64,000 nucleotides of DNA. It comes from Paenibacillus shirakamiensis (GTDB taxonomy: Bacteria; Bacillota; Bacilli; Paenibacillales; Paenibacillaceae). The DNA lies in the NCBI RefSeq assembly GCF_017874255.1, contig NZ_JAGGLD010000009.1, positions 42,570-106,569 on the forward strand. Direction: 5' to 3'. Both the position numbers and the translations under genes were made by a program. The notes under the pieces were generated by a model. It was given only the letters and a program-made list of their open reading frames with translations, did not search any database and was not told where the DNA came from. This document shows positions 1 through 9,835 of this stretch, one piece after another (positions within the stretch are counted from its first letter, which is position 1; each line of letters opens with the position of its first letter).

Positions 1-161
1 CACTGATAGGAATGTTCGTAGGACTGAAATTGTTCGGTGTGGTAGGTCTTATTATTGGTCCCGTATCCTTCGTTGTCATCTCCGCTATTAATCGGGCGAA
101 TGTGTTCCGTGATCTGAGACAATATATTGTGCATGGCAAACAGAATAGCATACCTAAATAA
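1..161 (+). CDS. ytvI: YtvI / AI-2E-type membrane protein, C-terminal end only
   Basis: An open frame enters from the left edge and ends at a TAA, giving the last 52 residues of a protein. They form a glycine- and valine-rich membrane segment followed by a short basic tail, as at the C terminus of AI-2E-family transporters and the sporulation membrane protein YtvI. The next gene is fxsA, and ytvI neighbours pyk and the fxsA homologue in Bacillus subtilis, so context favours YtvI. Only the tail is visible, so the assignment rests mostly on synteny. Confidence 0.7.
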   Translation, partial: LIGMFVGLKLFGVVGLIIGPVSFVVISAINRANVFRDLRQYIVHGKQNSIPK

Positions 162-173
162 CAAAATTAAAAG

Positions 174-219
174 AAGCTTCCATAACCCCTCTCAATTAGA
201 GGATCTGGAAGCTTTTTTA
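174..219 (+). terminator. Rho-independent terminator after ytvI
   Basis: An inverted repeat AAGCTTCC/GGAAGCTT encloses a second small CCTCT/AGAGG stem and is followed by a T run. It lies between the convergent ytvI and fxsA genes and probably serves both directions. Confidence 0.85.
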
Positions 220-266
220 ATACTTTCATCCTATTTTAATCTGAATATTAACAGTGTATCTTCATA

Positions 267-665
267 TTAACGGCGGAACGTAATGGTTCCGTCTTTTATT
301 TTTTTGCTAACCCAACGCAGCAAGAACAGTCGATAGACGGGTCTCGTCAAAGGAAAAACTAAGGTAAACCCAATAAGATCAGTAAAAAAGCCCGGGATAA
401 TGAGCAGAATTCCCCCTATGAACACACACATCCCATCTAAGACCGTGCGTCCTGGAACTTGCCTGCTATTCACTTGCTCTTTAACGGATTCTAGAACTTT
501 GCGGCCTTCGAACTGCATCATTAATCCACCAATAACAGAGGTTGCCAAAGTTAAGAAAATGGTCTTCCCTACACCTAACCGTTCCCCGACCTCTACGTAA
601 GCCCAGAACTCTATGATTGGAACAACAATAATCAGTAAAATCATCCATTTCCGTATCTTAAACAT
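267..665 (-). CDS. fxsA: FxsA family membrane protein
   Basis: The product is 132 residues. The start is the ATG at 665, which has an AGGAG ribosome site about 8 bases upstream; an upstream in-frame ATG at 773 lies inside the neighbouring gene and was rejected. The N terminus MFKIRKWMILLIIVVPIIEF is a membrane segment. A glycine-rich stretch (GLMMQFEGRKV) and a second hydrophobic region (GGILLIIPGFFTDLIG) follow, in the order typical of FxsA (YtzA in B. subtilis). FxsA is a cytoplasmic-membrane protein named for suppressing F-plasmid exclusion of phage T7 in E. coli; its cellular job is poorly known. It sits directly downstream of a thioesterase gene with one base between them, so the two are probably co-transcribed. 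Confidence 0.9.
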   Translation of the reverse strand: MFKIRKWMILLIIVVPIIEFWAYVEVGERLGVGKTIFLTLATSVIGGLMMQFEGRKVLESVKEQVNSRQVPGRTVLDGMCVFIGGILLIIPGFFTDLIGFTLVFPLTRPVYRLFLLRWVSKKIKDGTITFRR

Positions 666-666
666 T

Positions 667-1167
667 CTATGATGGCTCCTTCTGTGTAAGCAGTATTTCC
701 TTAAGAGCATTGTACAGTTTTGGCAGCTTTTTATCCAGCCTACTGGGCTTCCAATCCCTCCCGATCCAGACATGCTGAGTAGTACCCGTAACTAACAGTT
801 CACCAAGTAAGCTACCTTCTTCTATCTCCCAATTAGTGGGAGAATGTTGGACACGTCTAATCTCATATTCATAATGAATTCGTAGAGGAGTAAAAGCTGT
901 CACTTTAGTGAAAATCATAATCTCATCATCATACCGAGCAGGTTGTCTGAACTTCATCTGTACATCGATTACTGGCAGCAGTACTCCTGCTTCTTCCATA
1001 TCTCGATAATTGAAACCCATTTCGCGGATCATCTCCGTACGACCAATCTCGAACCAATTCAAATAATTGGCATGATAGACCACGGACATCTGGTCACTTT
1101 CTTGATAACGCACTCTTAAAGATGTGGTGAACCATTTGCTTGGACGATGTTCTGAAGGTGCACTCAT
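667..1167 (-). CDS. Acyl-CoA thioesterase, hotdog (4HBT/YbgC) family
   Basis: The product is 166 residues with a single hotdog domain. The signature after the first strand is DQMSVVYHANYLNWFEIGRT, where the Asp and the HANY segment match the active-site region of 4-hydroxybenzoyl-CoA thioesterase and YbgC proteins. These enzymes hydrolyse the thioester of short or aromatic acyl-CoAs in the cytoplasm; the substrate cannot be told from sequence. The ATG has a GGAG site 8-9 bases upstream. It is followed at once by fxsA and preceded by the pyk terminator, so it likely has its own promoter in the short gap. Confidence 0.88.
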   Translation of the reverse strand: MSAPSEHRPSKWFTTSLRVRYQESDQMSVVYHANYLNWFEIGRTEMIREMGFNYRDMEEAGVLLPVIDVQMKFRQPARYDDEIMIFTKVTAFTPLRIHYEYEIRRVQHSPTNWEIEEGSLLGELLVTGTTQHVWIGRDWKPSRLDKKLPKLYNALKEILLTQKEPS

Positions 1168-1228
1168 GATGAATTAACTCCTCTCTTAATTATGAATTAT
1201 CTATATAAAAAGTAACGCTTTGATATAG

Positions 1229-1271
1229 CAAAAAAGCAATGGTCCCCCGCTGCCGGATGCACCATTGCTTT
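1229..1271 (-). terminator. Terminator downstream of pyk
   Basis: On the minus strand an 11-bp stem AAAGCAATGGT/ACCATTGCTTT with a GC-rich loop is followed by a T run. It closes the dnaE-accDA-pyk transcription direction. Confidence 0.9.
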
Positions 1272-1298
1272 AGTTCACTGTTGTAAGTCTAGAATTGA

Positions 1299-2720
1299 TT
1301 AATGACCCACTTGGCTGATCTTAATCAAGTTAGTTGAACCGGAACGTCCAAGAGGAACACCCGCTGTAATGACAACAAGATCGCCTTCTTTTACAAGACC
1401 GGACTGAATTCCACCACTCATTGCATGATCGAACAGTTCATCGGTAGTCGATGCTTGGTTTCCTTTAACAGGAGTAACGCCCCAAGCCAATGCTAGACGA
1501 CGCATCGTTTGATCTACAGTTGTTACTGCGATGATCGGAGATTTCGGACGGTATTTGGATACCATACGTGCCGTATAACCTGTCTCCGTAGATGTAATGA
1601 TAGCTTTAGCGTTCAGATCCAATGCAGAGTTCGCAACAGCCTGACTGATCGCTTCAGTAACTGTCGTTTGCTGTGCATGACTTTGTTTTTCGAAGATTTC
1701 ACGATATTTAAGGGCAGATTCCGCTTTTTCGGCAATACGAGACATAGTAAGCACGGATTCTACAGGATATTTACCCGCAGCAGTCTCGCCAGACAACATG
1801 ATAGCATCCGTTCCATCAAAGATGGCGTTCGCTACGTCACTTGCTTCCGCACGAGTAGGTCTAGGGTTGCGTTGCATGGAATCCAACATTTGCGTTGCCG
1901 TAATTACCGGTTTCCCTACGCGATTCCCTTTTTCAATCATTATTTTTTGCACCAATGGTACATCTTCAGCAGGAATTTCAACGCCGAGGTCCCCACGCGC
2001 AACCATCAGACCATCTGAAACTTCCAATATAGCATCCAAGTTATCCACACCTTGTTGGTTCTCAATCTTGGAGATGATTTGAATGTAAGTCGCATTATGT
2101 TTCTCAAGCAATTCACGAATTTCCAGAACATCACTCGCTTTACGTACAAACGAAGCTGCGATGAAATCGACACCTTGTTCAATACCAAAGATGATATCGT
2201 TAGCGTCTTTTTCTGTAATCCCTGGAAGTGAAATATTCACGCCTGGAACGTTAACGCCTTTTTTACTCTTAATCGTACCACCGTTTACAATACGGCATTT
2301 AATCTCTGTGCCTTGAACTTCAATTACAGTCAGACCGATCAGACCGTCGTCAATAAGGATCGTGGAACCTGGTTCAACATCACTAGGAAGATCCTGATAA
2401 GTGATAGAGATACGGTCCTTATCACCTAGAATCTCTTCGGTAGTCAAAGTAACGAAATCATCTTGTTCTAGTTCGATAGGTTCAACTTTGAGTTTACCTG
2501 TACGAATCTCAGGACCTTTGGTGTCAAGCAAGATAGCTACTGATTTACCAAGTTCTTCACTGGCTTGACGAATATTTTTAATCCGATTACCGTGCTCTTC
2601 AAAATCACCATGGGAGAAGTTGAGACGAGCGACATTCATACCTGCTAGAATGAGTTTTTTTGTGTTCTCTAAAGACTCACTAGAAGGACCGATCGTACAT
2701 ACAATTTTCGTTTTGCGCAT
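1299..2720 (-). CDS. pyk: Pyruvate kinase
   Basis: The enzyme transfers phosphate from phosphoenolpyruvate to ADP, the last step of glycolysis. The chosen ATG at 2720 has GGAGG 8 bases upstream and gives the classical [14 protein letters not shown] start, 473 residues; the open frame extends 17 codons further but without a better site. Visible landmarks are the N-terminal [10 protein letters not shown] loop, ISKIEN, the substrate and metal loop [13 protein letters not shown], the [10 protein letters not shown] segment, and the C-terminal regulatory domain ending in [15 protein letters not shown]. It lacks the extra PEP-utiliser-like C-terminal domain that makes B. subtilis Pyk about 585 residues. 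The next gene upstream is accA; pfkA, which sits between them in B. subtilis, is absent. Confidence 0.97.
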   Translation of the reverse strand: MRKTKIVCTIGPSSESLENTKKLILAGMNVARLNFSHGDFEEHGNRIKNIRQASEELGKSVAILLDTKGPEIRTGKLKVEPIELEQDDFVTLTTEEILGDKDRISITYQDLPSDVEPGSTILIDDGLIGLTVIEVQGTEIKCRIVNGGTIKSKKGVNVPGVNISLPGITEKDANDIIFGIEQGVDFIAASFVRKASDVLEIRELLEKHNATYIQIISKIENQQGVDNLDAILEVSDGLMVARGDLGVEIPAEDVPLVQKIMIEKGNRVGKPVITATQMLDSMQRNPRPTRAEASDVANAIFDGTDAIMLSGETAAGKYPVESVLTMSRIAEKAESALKYREIFEKQSHAQQTTVTEAISQAVANSALDLNAKAIITSTETGYTARMVSKYRPKSPIIAVTTVDQTMRRLALAWGVTPVKGNQASTTDELFDHAMSGGIQSGLVKEGDLVVITAGVPLGRSGSTNLIKISQVGH

Positions 2721-2818
2721 TTGGGTTTCCTCCGTTTTGGTAGTTCTCTCTGTATTTTCTTTTTCCAACAATTAAATCTACTACATATTTTATGATTTGT
2801 ATAGGAACTTTGTTATAT

Positions 2819-3826
2819 TCAATCATTGCCCTGATGAGCACTATCTATAATAGGAGCAGATTCGCTTTTATTAATCGTACCAAATTTTCCTATCTTACGG
2901 AATTTCTGATAGCGGTCTTCTCTGAGCTCTTCAGCTGAGTAGGAAGACAACTGTTCGAGATGGAGAAGTAGCTTTTCTTTGATGCTTACTGCAGTTTGTT
3001 CATAATCTTTGTGGGCTCCGCCTTTAGGTTCAACAATGATGTCTTCGATGACTTCCATTTCTAGCATGTCCTGAGCGGTAATCTTCATGGCTTCCGCCGC
3101 TTGATCAGCTCTGGTCGCATCTTTCCACAGTATCGATGCTGCACCATTCGGCGAAATAACAGAATAAATCGCATTCTCGAGCATCAGTACTCGATTTCCT
3201 ACACCAAGTCCCAATGCCCCGCCACTTCCGCCTTCCCCAATCACAATACAAACCACAGGCACACGAAGGGAAGCCATCTCCCTCAAATTTCGGGCGATCG
3301 CTTCAGATTGCCCTCTCTCCTCGGCAGTTATACCCGGATAGGCACCTTTTGTATCGATAAAGGTAATAATCGGTCGGCCAAACTTCTCCGCTTGCTGCAT
3401 GAGACGGAGACCTTTACGGAATCCCTCTGGATGCGGGCTACCAAAGAAACGAGCAATGTTATCTTTGGTGTCCTTACCTCGCTGCTGACCTAACACCGTA
3501 ACCGGCGTACCATCTAACTTAGCAATCCCTCCTACAATCGCGAGGTCATCACCAAATATACGATCTCCATGGAGTTCGATGAAGTCCGTAAAGATGAGCT
3601 GAATTAAATCCAGCGAAGTCGGCCGCTGATGATTACGAGCCAGATGCATCTTCTGCGAAGGGGAGATGGTACTATAGATCTCCTCTTCCATTTGGTGATA
3701 CCTGAGCTCAAGGCGTTCGATCTCATCACTGAAGTCAATGCCTTTTTCTTCACCAAATTGCTTCAATTCATCAATCTTCTTACGCATTTCTAGAAGAGGT
3801 GTTTCAAAGGGCATTTCTCCTGCCAC
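2819..3826 (-). CDS. accA: Acetyl-CoA carboxylase carboxyltransferase subunit alpha
   Basis: The product is 335 residues. AccA pairs with AccD to move the carboxyl group from carboxybiotin to acetyl-CoA, making malonyl-CoA for fatty-acid synthesis. The N terminus carries the coiled alpha-subunit leader ([19 protein letters not shown]), then the crotonase-fold core with [17 protein letters not shown] and [16 protein letters not shown]. Translation starts at a GTG immediately after the accD stop; the AAAGGAGGA ribosome site lies within the last codons of accD, so the subunits are translationally coupled. This suits a complex needing equal subunits. Confidence 0.97.
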   Translation of the reverse strand: MAGEMPFETPLLEMRKKIDELKQFGEEKGIDFSDEIERLELRYHQMEEEIYSTISPSQKMHLARNHQRPTSLDLIQLIFTDFIELHGDRIFGDDLAIVGGIAKLDGTPVTVLGQQRGKDTKDNIARFFGSPHPEGFRKGLRLMQQAEKFGRPIITFIDTKGAYPGITAEERGQSEAIARNLREMASLRVPVVCIVIGEGGSGGALGLGVGNRVLMLENAIYSVISPNGAASILWKDATRADQAAEAMKITAQDMLEMEVIEDIIVEPKGGAHKDYEQTAVSIKEKLLLHLEQLSSYSAEELREDRYQKFRKIGKFGTINKSESAPIIDSAHQGND

Positions 3827-4720
3827 TCAGACTCCTCCTTTCACAGTGTGCAGATCAAGCAGCTTATGCAAGGTACTCTTCAGTTCCTTACGATGGACGA
3901 CCATATCCAGCTGTCCGTGCTGCAAATTAAATTCTGATGTCTGAAAATCATCTGGAAGTTTCTGACGAATGGTCTGTTCAATGACAATCCGGCCTGCAAA
4001 CCCAAATACTGCCCCAGGTTCAGCAATAATAATGTCGCCTAACATGGCAAAACTTGCTGAAACTCCACCTGTTGTTGGATCCGTGATTACTGAAATATAC
4101 AAACCGCCCGCCTCATCCAAGCGAGATAGCGCTGCACTCGTCTTCGCCATTTGCATCAAACTTAGTATACTCTCCTGCATTCTGGCTCCACCCGAAGTGG
4201 AGAAAATAATAAGCGGAAGTCTGCTTTCTGTCGCTGCTTCAATAGCACGGGTAATTTTCTCCCCAACAACAGAACCCATACTTCCGGTGAAAAAGTCAAA
4301 ACTCATAACTGCTACAATAACGGGTAATTCACTAATTGTGCCCTGACCTGTAATAACGGCTTCGCGAAGACCCGATTTTAATTTCTGTTGCTCAAGCTTC
4401 GAAGCATACCCCGGAAACTGCAGGGGGTCTTCCGATATAAGATCCTCATCATATTCCGTAAAGCTTCCTTCATCCAATATGTAACGAATACGCTCCATGG
4501 CATTCAACCGCATATGGTATCCGCAAGACGGACAGACTTTAAGATTTTTGTCCAATTCCTTACTGTACTGAATGGTGCCGCAACTGCTGCACTTGTTCAT
4601 AAGTCCTTCTGGAATCTCCCGACGAGGCCGTTCACCTTGACCGGCCATATCTTCGCGACCCAATCGTTCCGATGGAATGGTCGCATATTTTCTCTTTTTC
4701 TGGAACAAGTCTTTAAACAC
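3827..4720 (-). CDS. accD: Acetyl-CoA carboxylase carboxyltransferase subunit beta
   Basis: The product is 297 residues, partner of AccA. Near residues 40-65 it has the four-cysteine zinc ribbon of the family, two CxxC pairs (CSSCG and CPSCG) 19 residues apart start to start. The carboxyltransferase core follows, with the glycine-rich oxyanion segments [19 protein letters not shown] and [16 protein letters not shown]. The start is a GTG with GGAGAGG about 9 bases upstream. It is the first gene of the accDA pair, with a 62-codon gene 74 bases upstream on the same strand. Confidence 0.96.
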   Translation of the reverse strand: MFKDLFQKKRKYATIPSERLGREDMAGQGERPRREIPEGLMNKCSSCGTIQYSKELDKNLKVCPSCGYHMRLNAMERIRYILDEGSFTEYDEDLISEDPLQFPGYASKLEQQKLKSGLREAVITGQGTISELPVIVAVMSFDFFTGSMGSVVGEKITRAIEAATESRLPLIIFSTSGGARMQESILSLMQMAKTSAALSRLDEAGGLYISVITDPTTGGVSASFAMLGDIIIAEPGAVFGFAGRIVIEQTIRQKLPDDFQTSEFNLQHGQLDMVVHRKELKSTLHKLLDLHTVKGGV

Positions 4721-4794
4721 AACTACACCTCTCCAGCCGTGAATTTGCTTGATTCATTATTGCATAGGATTACAATCTATAGCTCATATTTGCT

Positions 4795-4983
4795 TTAGGG
4801 ATGCAAAATGGAATTAAATACTTCCTGCACTTCTTCTAATTCACCCGAGGGCACCAGAATTTCAAATTGTTGCTTGGACAAATTGACGGGACGCGCTTGA
4901 ACGAGAAAGCCTTCTTCCGTAAGCCTTGTTTTGATCCTCTCCGCTATTCTGGCGGTAGGTGCGATGTACATTACCGTCCACAT
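4795..4983 (-). CDS. Small conserved hypothetical protein between dnaE and accD
   Basis: The product is 62 residues beginning MWTVMYIAPTARIAERI. It reads as a compact alpha/beta fold: a first strand (VMYIAPT), a helix (ARIAERIKTRLTEEG), a second strand (FLVQARPV), then FEILVPSGELEEVQEVFNSIL. This pattern resembles small DUF2007-like or ferredoxin-like signal domains, but I do not recognise a function. The ATG has an AGAAGAGGA site. Its place between dnaE and accD on the same strand suggests co-transcription with accDA. Confidence 0.7.
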   Translation of the reverse strand: MWTVMYIAPTARIAERIKTRLTEEGFLVQARPVNLSKQQFEILVPSGELEEVQEVFNSILHP

Positions 4984-5158
4984 GTCCTCTTCTAAGCCCC
5001 CTAACCCTCAGTTTCCAGCCCATATAATAGAGTAATGATACCATAATGTCCATTTTACCCGCAACAGATGAGGCTAGACAAGGCTCCACTCGAAGCCAAA
5101 TCTGCCTCTCTTTTGCTTGTACATCACCGATCTAAGAGGTATACAGGGTTATATGGAT

Positions 5159-8100
5159 TTATTTGACCCGCACCGTCTCGGGTCCGAGCAGTTGTTCGAT
5201 CTCTTGAATGAGCTCGGGCGAAGGCTTGATATGGTATCGTTCGCTGAGCGCGAGCAATTTCTGGGAGCTCTCGTAAAAGAGGACCGTGGCCAAAGGCCCG
5301 GGATGCTGCTCTAAGAGCTCCTTCAATTGTTCCAGCAGGGCCGCTTGCTCGGCCTCCGCTGTGATCTTGATGAAGACACGCTGCTTCGCCGCGGTCTTCG
5401 GCTCTACGCTGCGAGCCTGTGGCTGCGCAGCGCCCTGCGTTGCCGCTGCAGGCATAGCCTGCTGCAGCGGCTTTTGGCGCGGCGGCGAAGCAGCCGTGCC
5501 TACCGCACCCGCGGGCTGCCGCGGAGCGGCCGCCGGGGTGCGGCTCGCGCGACGCCGCGCCAGCTGCGCGAGCGAGGCTTCACTAAGCTGGGCGACTTCG
5601 TCGGCCAACAGCTTGAAGCCCTCATCTTGCTGCTGCACCGTAGCTCGCAGCGCAAGTAAGGCGCCTTTCTCAATGTGAGGACGGCTGCGATTCCACACCT
5701 CGGGGAAGAGGACTACCTCGGCTCGCTCAATCTGATCTTCAAGTTCAAGGAACGCCATCGCCTTGCCCTGCTTCGTGGTAATGGTCTTGATGGAGACTAC
5801 CATGCCCGCCACAATCGTCTTATGTTCATCGGGAGCTTCATTTAGACTCATGAGACGATCGATTCCTTCCCCATCTAACAGAGAATCGTAGTCATCCAAG
5901 GGATGACCCGATAAATACAGTCCCAACAAATCACGCTCATAATCTAACTGCTGTAGACTGCTTAGCCTTGGAATCTCGGGATACTCAATATCCCAATTTG
6001 GAGTCTCCACGAAATCAAACAGTTGAATCTGGAGATCATCCCGTTCTTTGCGCCACTTCAGCGCTGCCTCAACCGTCTCGTCCAGCATCATTAACAATTG
6101 AGCACGGTGCCCCGGAAGGTGATCAAAAGCCCCTCCCTGAATGAGGGATTCAATGACCCTCTTATTGCAGACCCTAAGATCTACCCGCCTGCAAAAATCT
6201 AACAAACTATCAAAAGGTCGTTCTGCCCGTACTTCTAAAATGGTCTCCATCGCCTGCGTACCTACATTTTTGATTGCCGCAAGTCCAAAACGAATGATTC
6301 CTGCTTGTCCTTCTTCTTTCGGGGGCTGAGGTGTAAAATACACCCGACTTTCATTCACATCGGGAGGAAGAACCGGAATCTTCATCCGGCGGCATTCCAC
6401 GATATATTCCGCTACTTTACGGTGATTACCCATGACAGCAGTGAGCATGGAAGCCATGAAATGAACAGGATAATGAGCCTTAAGATACGCTGTCTGAAAA
6501 GCTAATACCCCATAAGCCGCCGCATGCGCGCGGGGAAAGCCGTAATCTGCAAAACGTACGATCATGTCATACACTGAATTGGCGTCTTGGTCTGTGTAGC
6601 CCTGAGCAAGACTACCCCCAACAAAATGGGTGCGTTGTTCATCCAGTACCTCACGCTTTTTCTTTGATACAGCTCTACGTAACAGATCCGCTTCACCCAA
6701 AGAGAATCCTGCCATCGACGAAGCAATCTTCATAATCTGCTCTTGATATACGATGATCCCATACGTATCTGCAAGAATCGGCTCTAAATCTGGATGTGGG
6801 TAATCAACAGCGGTAAGTCCATGCTTCCCACTGATATACTTTGGAATGAATTCCATCGGGCCTGGGCGATAAAGGGCTAAGACTGAGATGATATCTTCAA
6901 ACACAGAAGGCTTCAAATCTTTGAGAACTCGGCGCATACCCGCAGATTCTAACTGAAAGACGCCCGTCGTCTCCCCTTTTCCAAGCAGAGCATAAGTCTG
7001 TGCATCAAAATCGGGTATGTCATGAAAATCAAGCTTGCGCGAAGTCTGCTCTTCAATCCAATTTAGACAACGCTCGATGATCGATAACGTGCGCAGACCG
7101 AGAAAATCCATTTTCAGAAGGCCTATCGATTCCAAATTCTCCATAGAATACTGCGTAAGTGCGGTGGTCTCGCTACCTTCTTGTAATGGAACGGCATCCG
7201 TTAGTGGGTCTCTGGAGATAACCACCCCTGCCGCATGGGTAGAAGCATGACGAGGCATCCCTTCAACTTGCAGCGCCATATCTAGAAGCTTATGAATTCT
7301 AGGTTGATCCGTGTATAACTTCTTAAGATCCGGGCTTGCTTCGAGTGCTCTTGAGATCGTCATTCCTAGATTACCTGGAATCAGCTTGGCGGCCTTGTCC
7401 ACTTCCCCAAACGGTACATTTAACGCGCGACCTACATCCCGTACGGCGGCACGAGCCGCCATGGTGCCAAACGTAATAATCTGCGCAACATGATCGGAGC
7501 CGTATTTGTCCACCACATAGGCGATTACTTCATCTCTTCGCTCATCACTAAAGTCGATATCAATATCCGGCATAGAAATCCGCTCTGGATTTAAGAATCG
7601 CTCGAATAATAGATTGTATTTCATCGGGTCAACATCGGTGATCTGAAGAACATACGCTACTAAACTTCCTGCCGACGATCCCCGGCCCGGCCCTACGGCA
7701 ATACCCTTTTCATGAGCATACGCGATAAAATCCCAGACGATGAGGAAATAATCCGAGAATCCCATACGCCCGATAACATCCAGCTCATAATGTAGACGCT
7801 GCTCTAGTTCTTCACGTGTCTCCGGGTTAATCCATCGTTCCGTGTTCTCATATCTAGCAACCAAACCTTTATTACACAGGTCAGCAAGGTAGCTCTCTGC
7901 ACTCAGATCTGCCGGAATAGGACGATATTCGGGCAAAATATGCTTACCAAACTCCAGTTCCAGCTCAACTTTATCAGCGATGACCTGTGTGTTCTGAATG
8001 GCCTGCGGTATATGGGGGAACAACGCTTTCATCTGTTGACCGCTTTTCATAAATAGCTGATCGGTTGGTATTCTAAATCTACCTTCATCTTCTGTGGTCT

Positions 8101-8779
8101 TGCCTGTACCAATACAAATGAGTACGTCCTGCACCTCTGCAGATGCTTGCTGCAAATAATGGACATCATTTGTAGCTACAAGCGGGACATCTAACTCTTC
8201 TGCAAGCTGAATGAGAAGCGGATTCACCCGTTTTTGCTCAGGCAATCCATGGTCTTGAAGTTCGATATAATAATCATCTCCAAATACCTTTTGAAACCTC
8301 AGCACCGCCTTCTTGGCTTCATCAGTATGCCCGTGCAGCAACTGCTGAGGAACTTCGCCACCTAGACAAGCACTAAGAGCAATGATCCCCTCACTATGCT
8401 GTTCAAGCACTTCCCAATCAATCCTGGGCTTGTAGTGAAATCCCTCCAAATGCCCAATCGAACATAATTTCATGAGATTCCGATAACCGGCAACATTCTT
8501 GGCCAGCAATATCAGGTGATAGATTGGCTGATCCTTTCGAGTTCCCCGTTCCTTGCGAGATCCCGCGGTAAAATACATTTCACAACCAATAATCGGTTTG
8601 ATCCCTTGCGCCTTACAATATTTATAAAAGGGCACCGCCCCATACATCACTCCATGATCGGTAAGAGCCAAGGCTTTCATCCCGAATCCCGCCGCTGTCT
8701 TCACTAGATCTTCTAGCCGCGCTGCACCATCTAACAGACTGTATTCACTGTGTACATGTAGATGTACAAAATCGTCCAT
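5159..8779 (-). CDS. dnaE: DNA polymerase III subunit alpha, DnaE type
   Basis: The product is 1206 residues. It starts with the PHP domain (HVHSEYSLLDGAARLEDL, then DHGVMYGA), followed by the palm region with GPGRGSSAGSLVAYVL near residue 370 and the catalytic aspartates of PDIDIDFSDERRDE near residue 400. Helix-hairpin-helix and OB-fold regions follow (GMVVSIKTITTKQGKAMAFL near residue 1010). In Gram-positives DnaE works beside PolC, extending primers on the lagging strand. The protein is about 90 residues longer than B. subtilis DnaE; the extra length is a GC-rich Ala/Pro/Gln linker near residues 1075-1135 followed by a small C-terminal domain. The start codon has AAAGGAAG upstream. Confidence 0.97.
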   Translation of the reverse strand: MDDFVHLHVHSEYSLLDGAARLEDLVKTAAGFGMKALALTDHGVMYGAVPFYKYCKAQGIKPIIGCEMYFTAGSRKERGTRKDQPIYHLILLAKNVAGYRNLMKLCSIGHLEGFHYKPRIDWEVLEQHSEGIIALSACLGGEVPQQLLHGHTDEAKKAVLRFQKVFGDDYYIELQDHGLPEQKRVNPLLIQLAEELDVPLVATNDVHYLQQASAEVQDVLICIGTGKTTEDEGRFRIPTDQLFMKSGQQMKALFPHIPQAIQNTQVIADKVELELEFGKHILPEYRPIPADLSAESYLADLCNKGLVARYENTERWINPETREELEQRLHYELDVIGRMGFSDYFLIVWDFIAYAHEKGIAVGPGRGSSAGSLVAYVLQITDVDPMKYNLLFERFLNPERISMPDIDIDFSDERRDEVIAYVVDKYGSDHVAQIITFGTMAARAAVRDVGRALNVPFGEVDKAAKLIPGNLGMTISRALEASPDLKKLYTDQPRIHKLLDMALQVEGMPRHASTHAAGVVISRDPLTDAVPLQEGSETTALTQYSMENLESIGLLKMDFLGLRTLSIIERCLNWIEEQTSRKLDFHDIPDFDAQTYALLGKGETTGVFQLESAGMRRVLKDLKPSVFEDIISVLALYRPGPMEFIPKYISGKHGLTAVDYPHPDLEPILADTYGIIVYQEQIMKIASSMAGFSLGEADLLRRAVSKKKREVLDEQRTHFVGGSLAQGYTDQDANSVYDMIVRFADYGFPRAHAAAYGVLAFQTAYLKAHYPVHFMASMLTAVMGNHRKVAEYIVECRRMKIPVLPPDVNESRVYFTPQPPKEEGQAGIIRFGLAAIKNVGTQAMETILEVRAERPFDSLLDFCRRVDLRVCNKRVIESLIQGGAFDHLPGHRAQLLMMLDETVEAALKWRKERDDLQIQLFDFVETPNWDIEYPEIPRLSSLQQLDYERDLLGLYLSGHPLDDYDSLLDGEGIDRLMSLNEAPDEHKTIVAGMVVSIKTITTKQGKAMAFLELEDQIERAEVVLFPEVWNRSRPHIEKGALLALRATVQQQDEGFKLLADEVAQLSEASLAQLARRRASRTPAAAPRQPAGAVGTAASPPRQKPLQQAMPAAATQGAAQPQARSVEPKTAAKQRVFIKITAEAEQAALLEQLKELLEQHPGPLATVLFYESSQKLLALSERYHIKPSPELIQEIEQLLGPETVRVK

Positions 8780-8954
8780 ATCCTGCTTCCTTTCTTGTTC
8801 AAGAAATCTTCACTGCATTCATCTATATGAAAGGTCTAATCTTATTTTCTCTATAATAAATATTTTATCATAGACCACTGGGATAAGCCCATAGAATGCA
8901 ATAGACAGGCATATGTGCCAAAGGTTGCTAATTCATGGAAGGGGGCTTGCCACA

Positions 8955-9281
8955 ATGACAGCATTTATAAGTAAGGCATTAATGGATTTCTTTGTCGCTC
9001 TGGGCATTGTCATTGGAGGATCGATGCTGGGGGGAATCGGTGCGGTCATCTCTTTGCAACCTCCAACCCAGACGATGCTAGATATATCGGACCGTATCAA
9101 AATCTGGGCCTTGGCCGCCGCTATAGGGGGTACCATTGACCCGATGAGAGTGATCGAGAGTAACTTTTTTGATGGGAATCTATCTCCAGTTATCAAACAG
9201 GTGTTATTCTTACTCTCCGCCTTTATGGGCGCGCATATGGGTTCGGAACTGGTGAAATGGGTCTGTGGAGGAAAAGGATGA
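8955..9281 (+). CDS. ytrH: YtrH family sporulation membrane protein
   Basis: The product is 108 residues with hydrophobic segments near residues 10-35, 48-65 and 80-100. The start at 8955 follows a GAAGGGGG site; 14 further in-frame codons upstream lack one. In B. subtilis ytrH and ytrI form a sigma-E-dependent pair needed for efficient sporulation. Here they are again side by side, divergent from dnaE. A CATATGT element near 8909, with an ATA about 20 bases before it, could be a sigma-E-like promoter but is weak evidence. Confidence 0.9.
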   Translation: MTAFISKALMDFFVALGIVIGGSMLGGIGAVISLQPPTQTMLDISDRIKIWALAAAIGGTIDPMRVIESNFFDGNLSPVIKQVLFLLSAFMGAHMGSELVKWVCGGKG

Positions 9282-9772
9282 ATAGGGACAGCGCATGGCG
9301 CATAAGTCTGCGCAGAGGCATACGGGTAGCCGCCTTATTCCTTCTGGGGATGATCATCGGAGCGGTGGTCTATAACACAGTATTTCACTATAGCTTCAAC
9401 CAATTGTGGGTTCAGAATAAAGACCTTGAAATTCAGCTTCATCAAGCTGAAGATGAAATGAAAACGATGAAAAAATTCACGACACGTCAAAGTATTATAA
9501 GATCCATCAAAATCAGAGTGGAGGATCGTGACCCTCCACTGGATAGCCTTGCCGTAAAGCAAGTCGTTCAGAAATTACAAGAAGAGCTAGAAGTGATGCG
9601 CGGCCGAAGCATATTCGAGATTGATACAGATGCCAAGATGGCCCGAACTTTCTTGAACCGAAAAGTATACACCGTACGTGACAAGGAATACGCCGTCCAA
9701 ATTAAAACCATGCTTGTAAGCGAGGGCTCGCTCCAGATCTGGATTGAGGTCAAACCCTATGTCCGAAGCTAA
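9278..9772 (+). CDS. ytrI: YtrI family sporulation membrane protein
   Basis: The product is 164 residues. The ATG at 9278 overlaps the ytrH stop codon (ATGA) and has GGAGG just upstream, so translation is coupled to ytrH. A basic N terminus precedes one membrane segment (VAALFLLGMIIGAVVYNTVF). A coiled-coil stretch (LWVQNKDLEIQLHQAEDEM) and an alpha/beta extracytoplasmic domain follow. The layout and partnership match YtrI, a forespore or mother-cell membrane protein of sporulation with unknown biochemistry. Confidence 0.88.
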   Translation: MNRDSAWRISLRRGIRVAALFLLGMIIGAVVYNTVFHYSFNQLWVQNKDLEIQLHQAEDEMKTMKKFTTRQSIIRSIKIRVEDRDPPLDSLAVKQVVQKLQEELEVMRGRSIFEIDTDAKMARTFLNRKVYTVRDKEYAVQIKTMLVSEGSLQIWIEVKPYVRS

Positions 9773-9835
9773 ATTTTCATGATACAATGAGCCGAAGACC
9801 GTTCTGATCTTATGTAAAAGGGGCTGCCATGATTC

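Noticed and set aside
5105..5145. Possible hairpin between dnaE and the 62-codon gene
   Set aside because: CCTCTT/AAGAGG arms have a long loop and no T run on the minus strand; not a convincing terminator.
5286..5678. Long plus-strand frames opposite the end of dnaE
   Set aside because: They arise from the GC-rich Ala/Pro codons of dnaE, have no ribosome site and unlikely composition.
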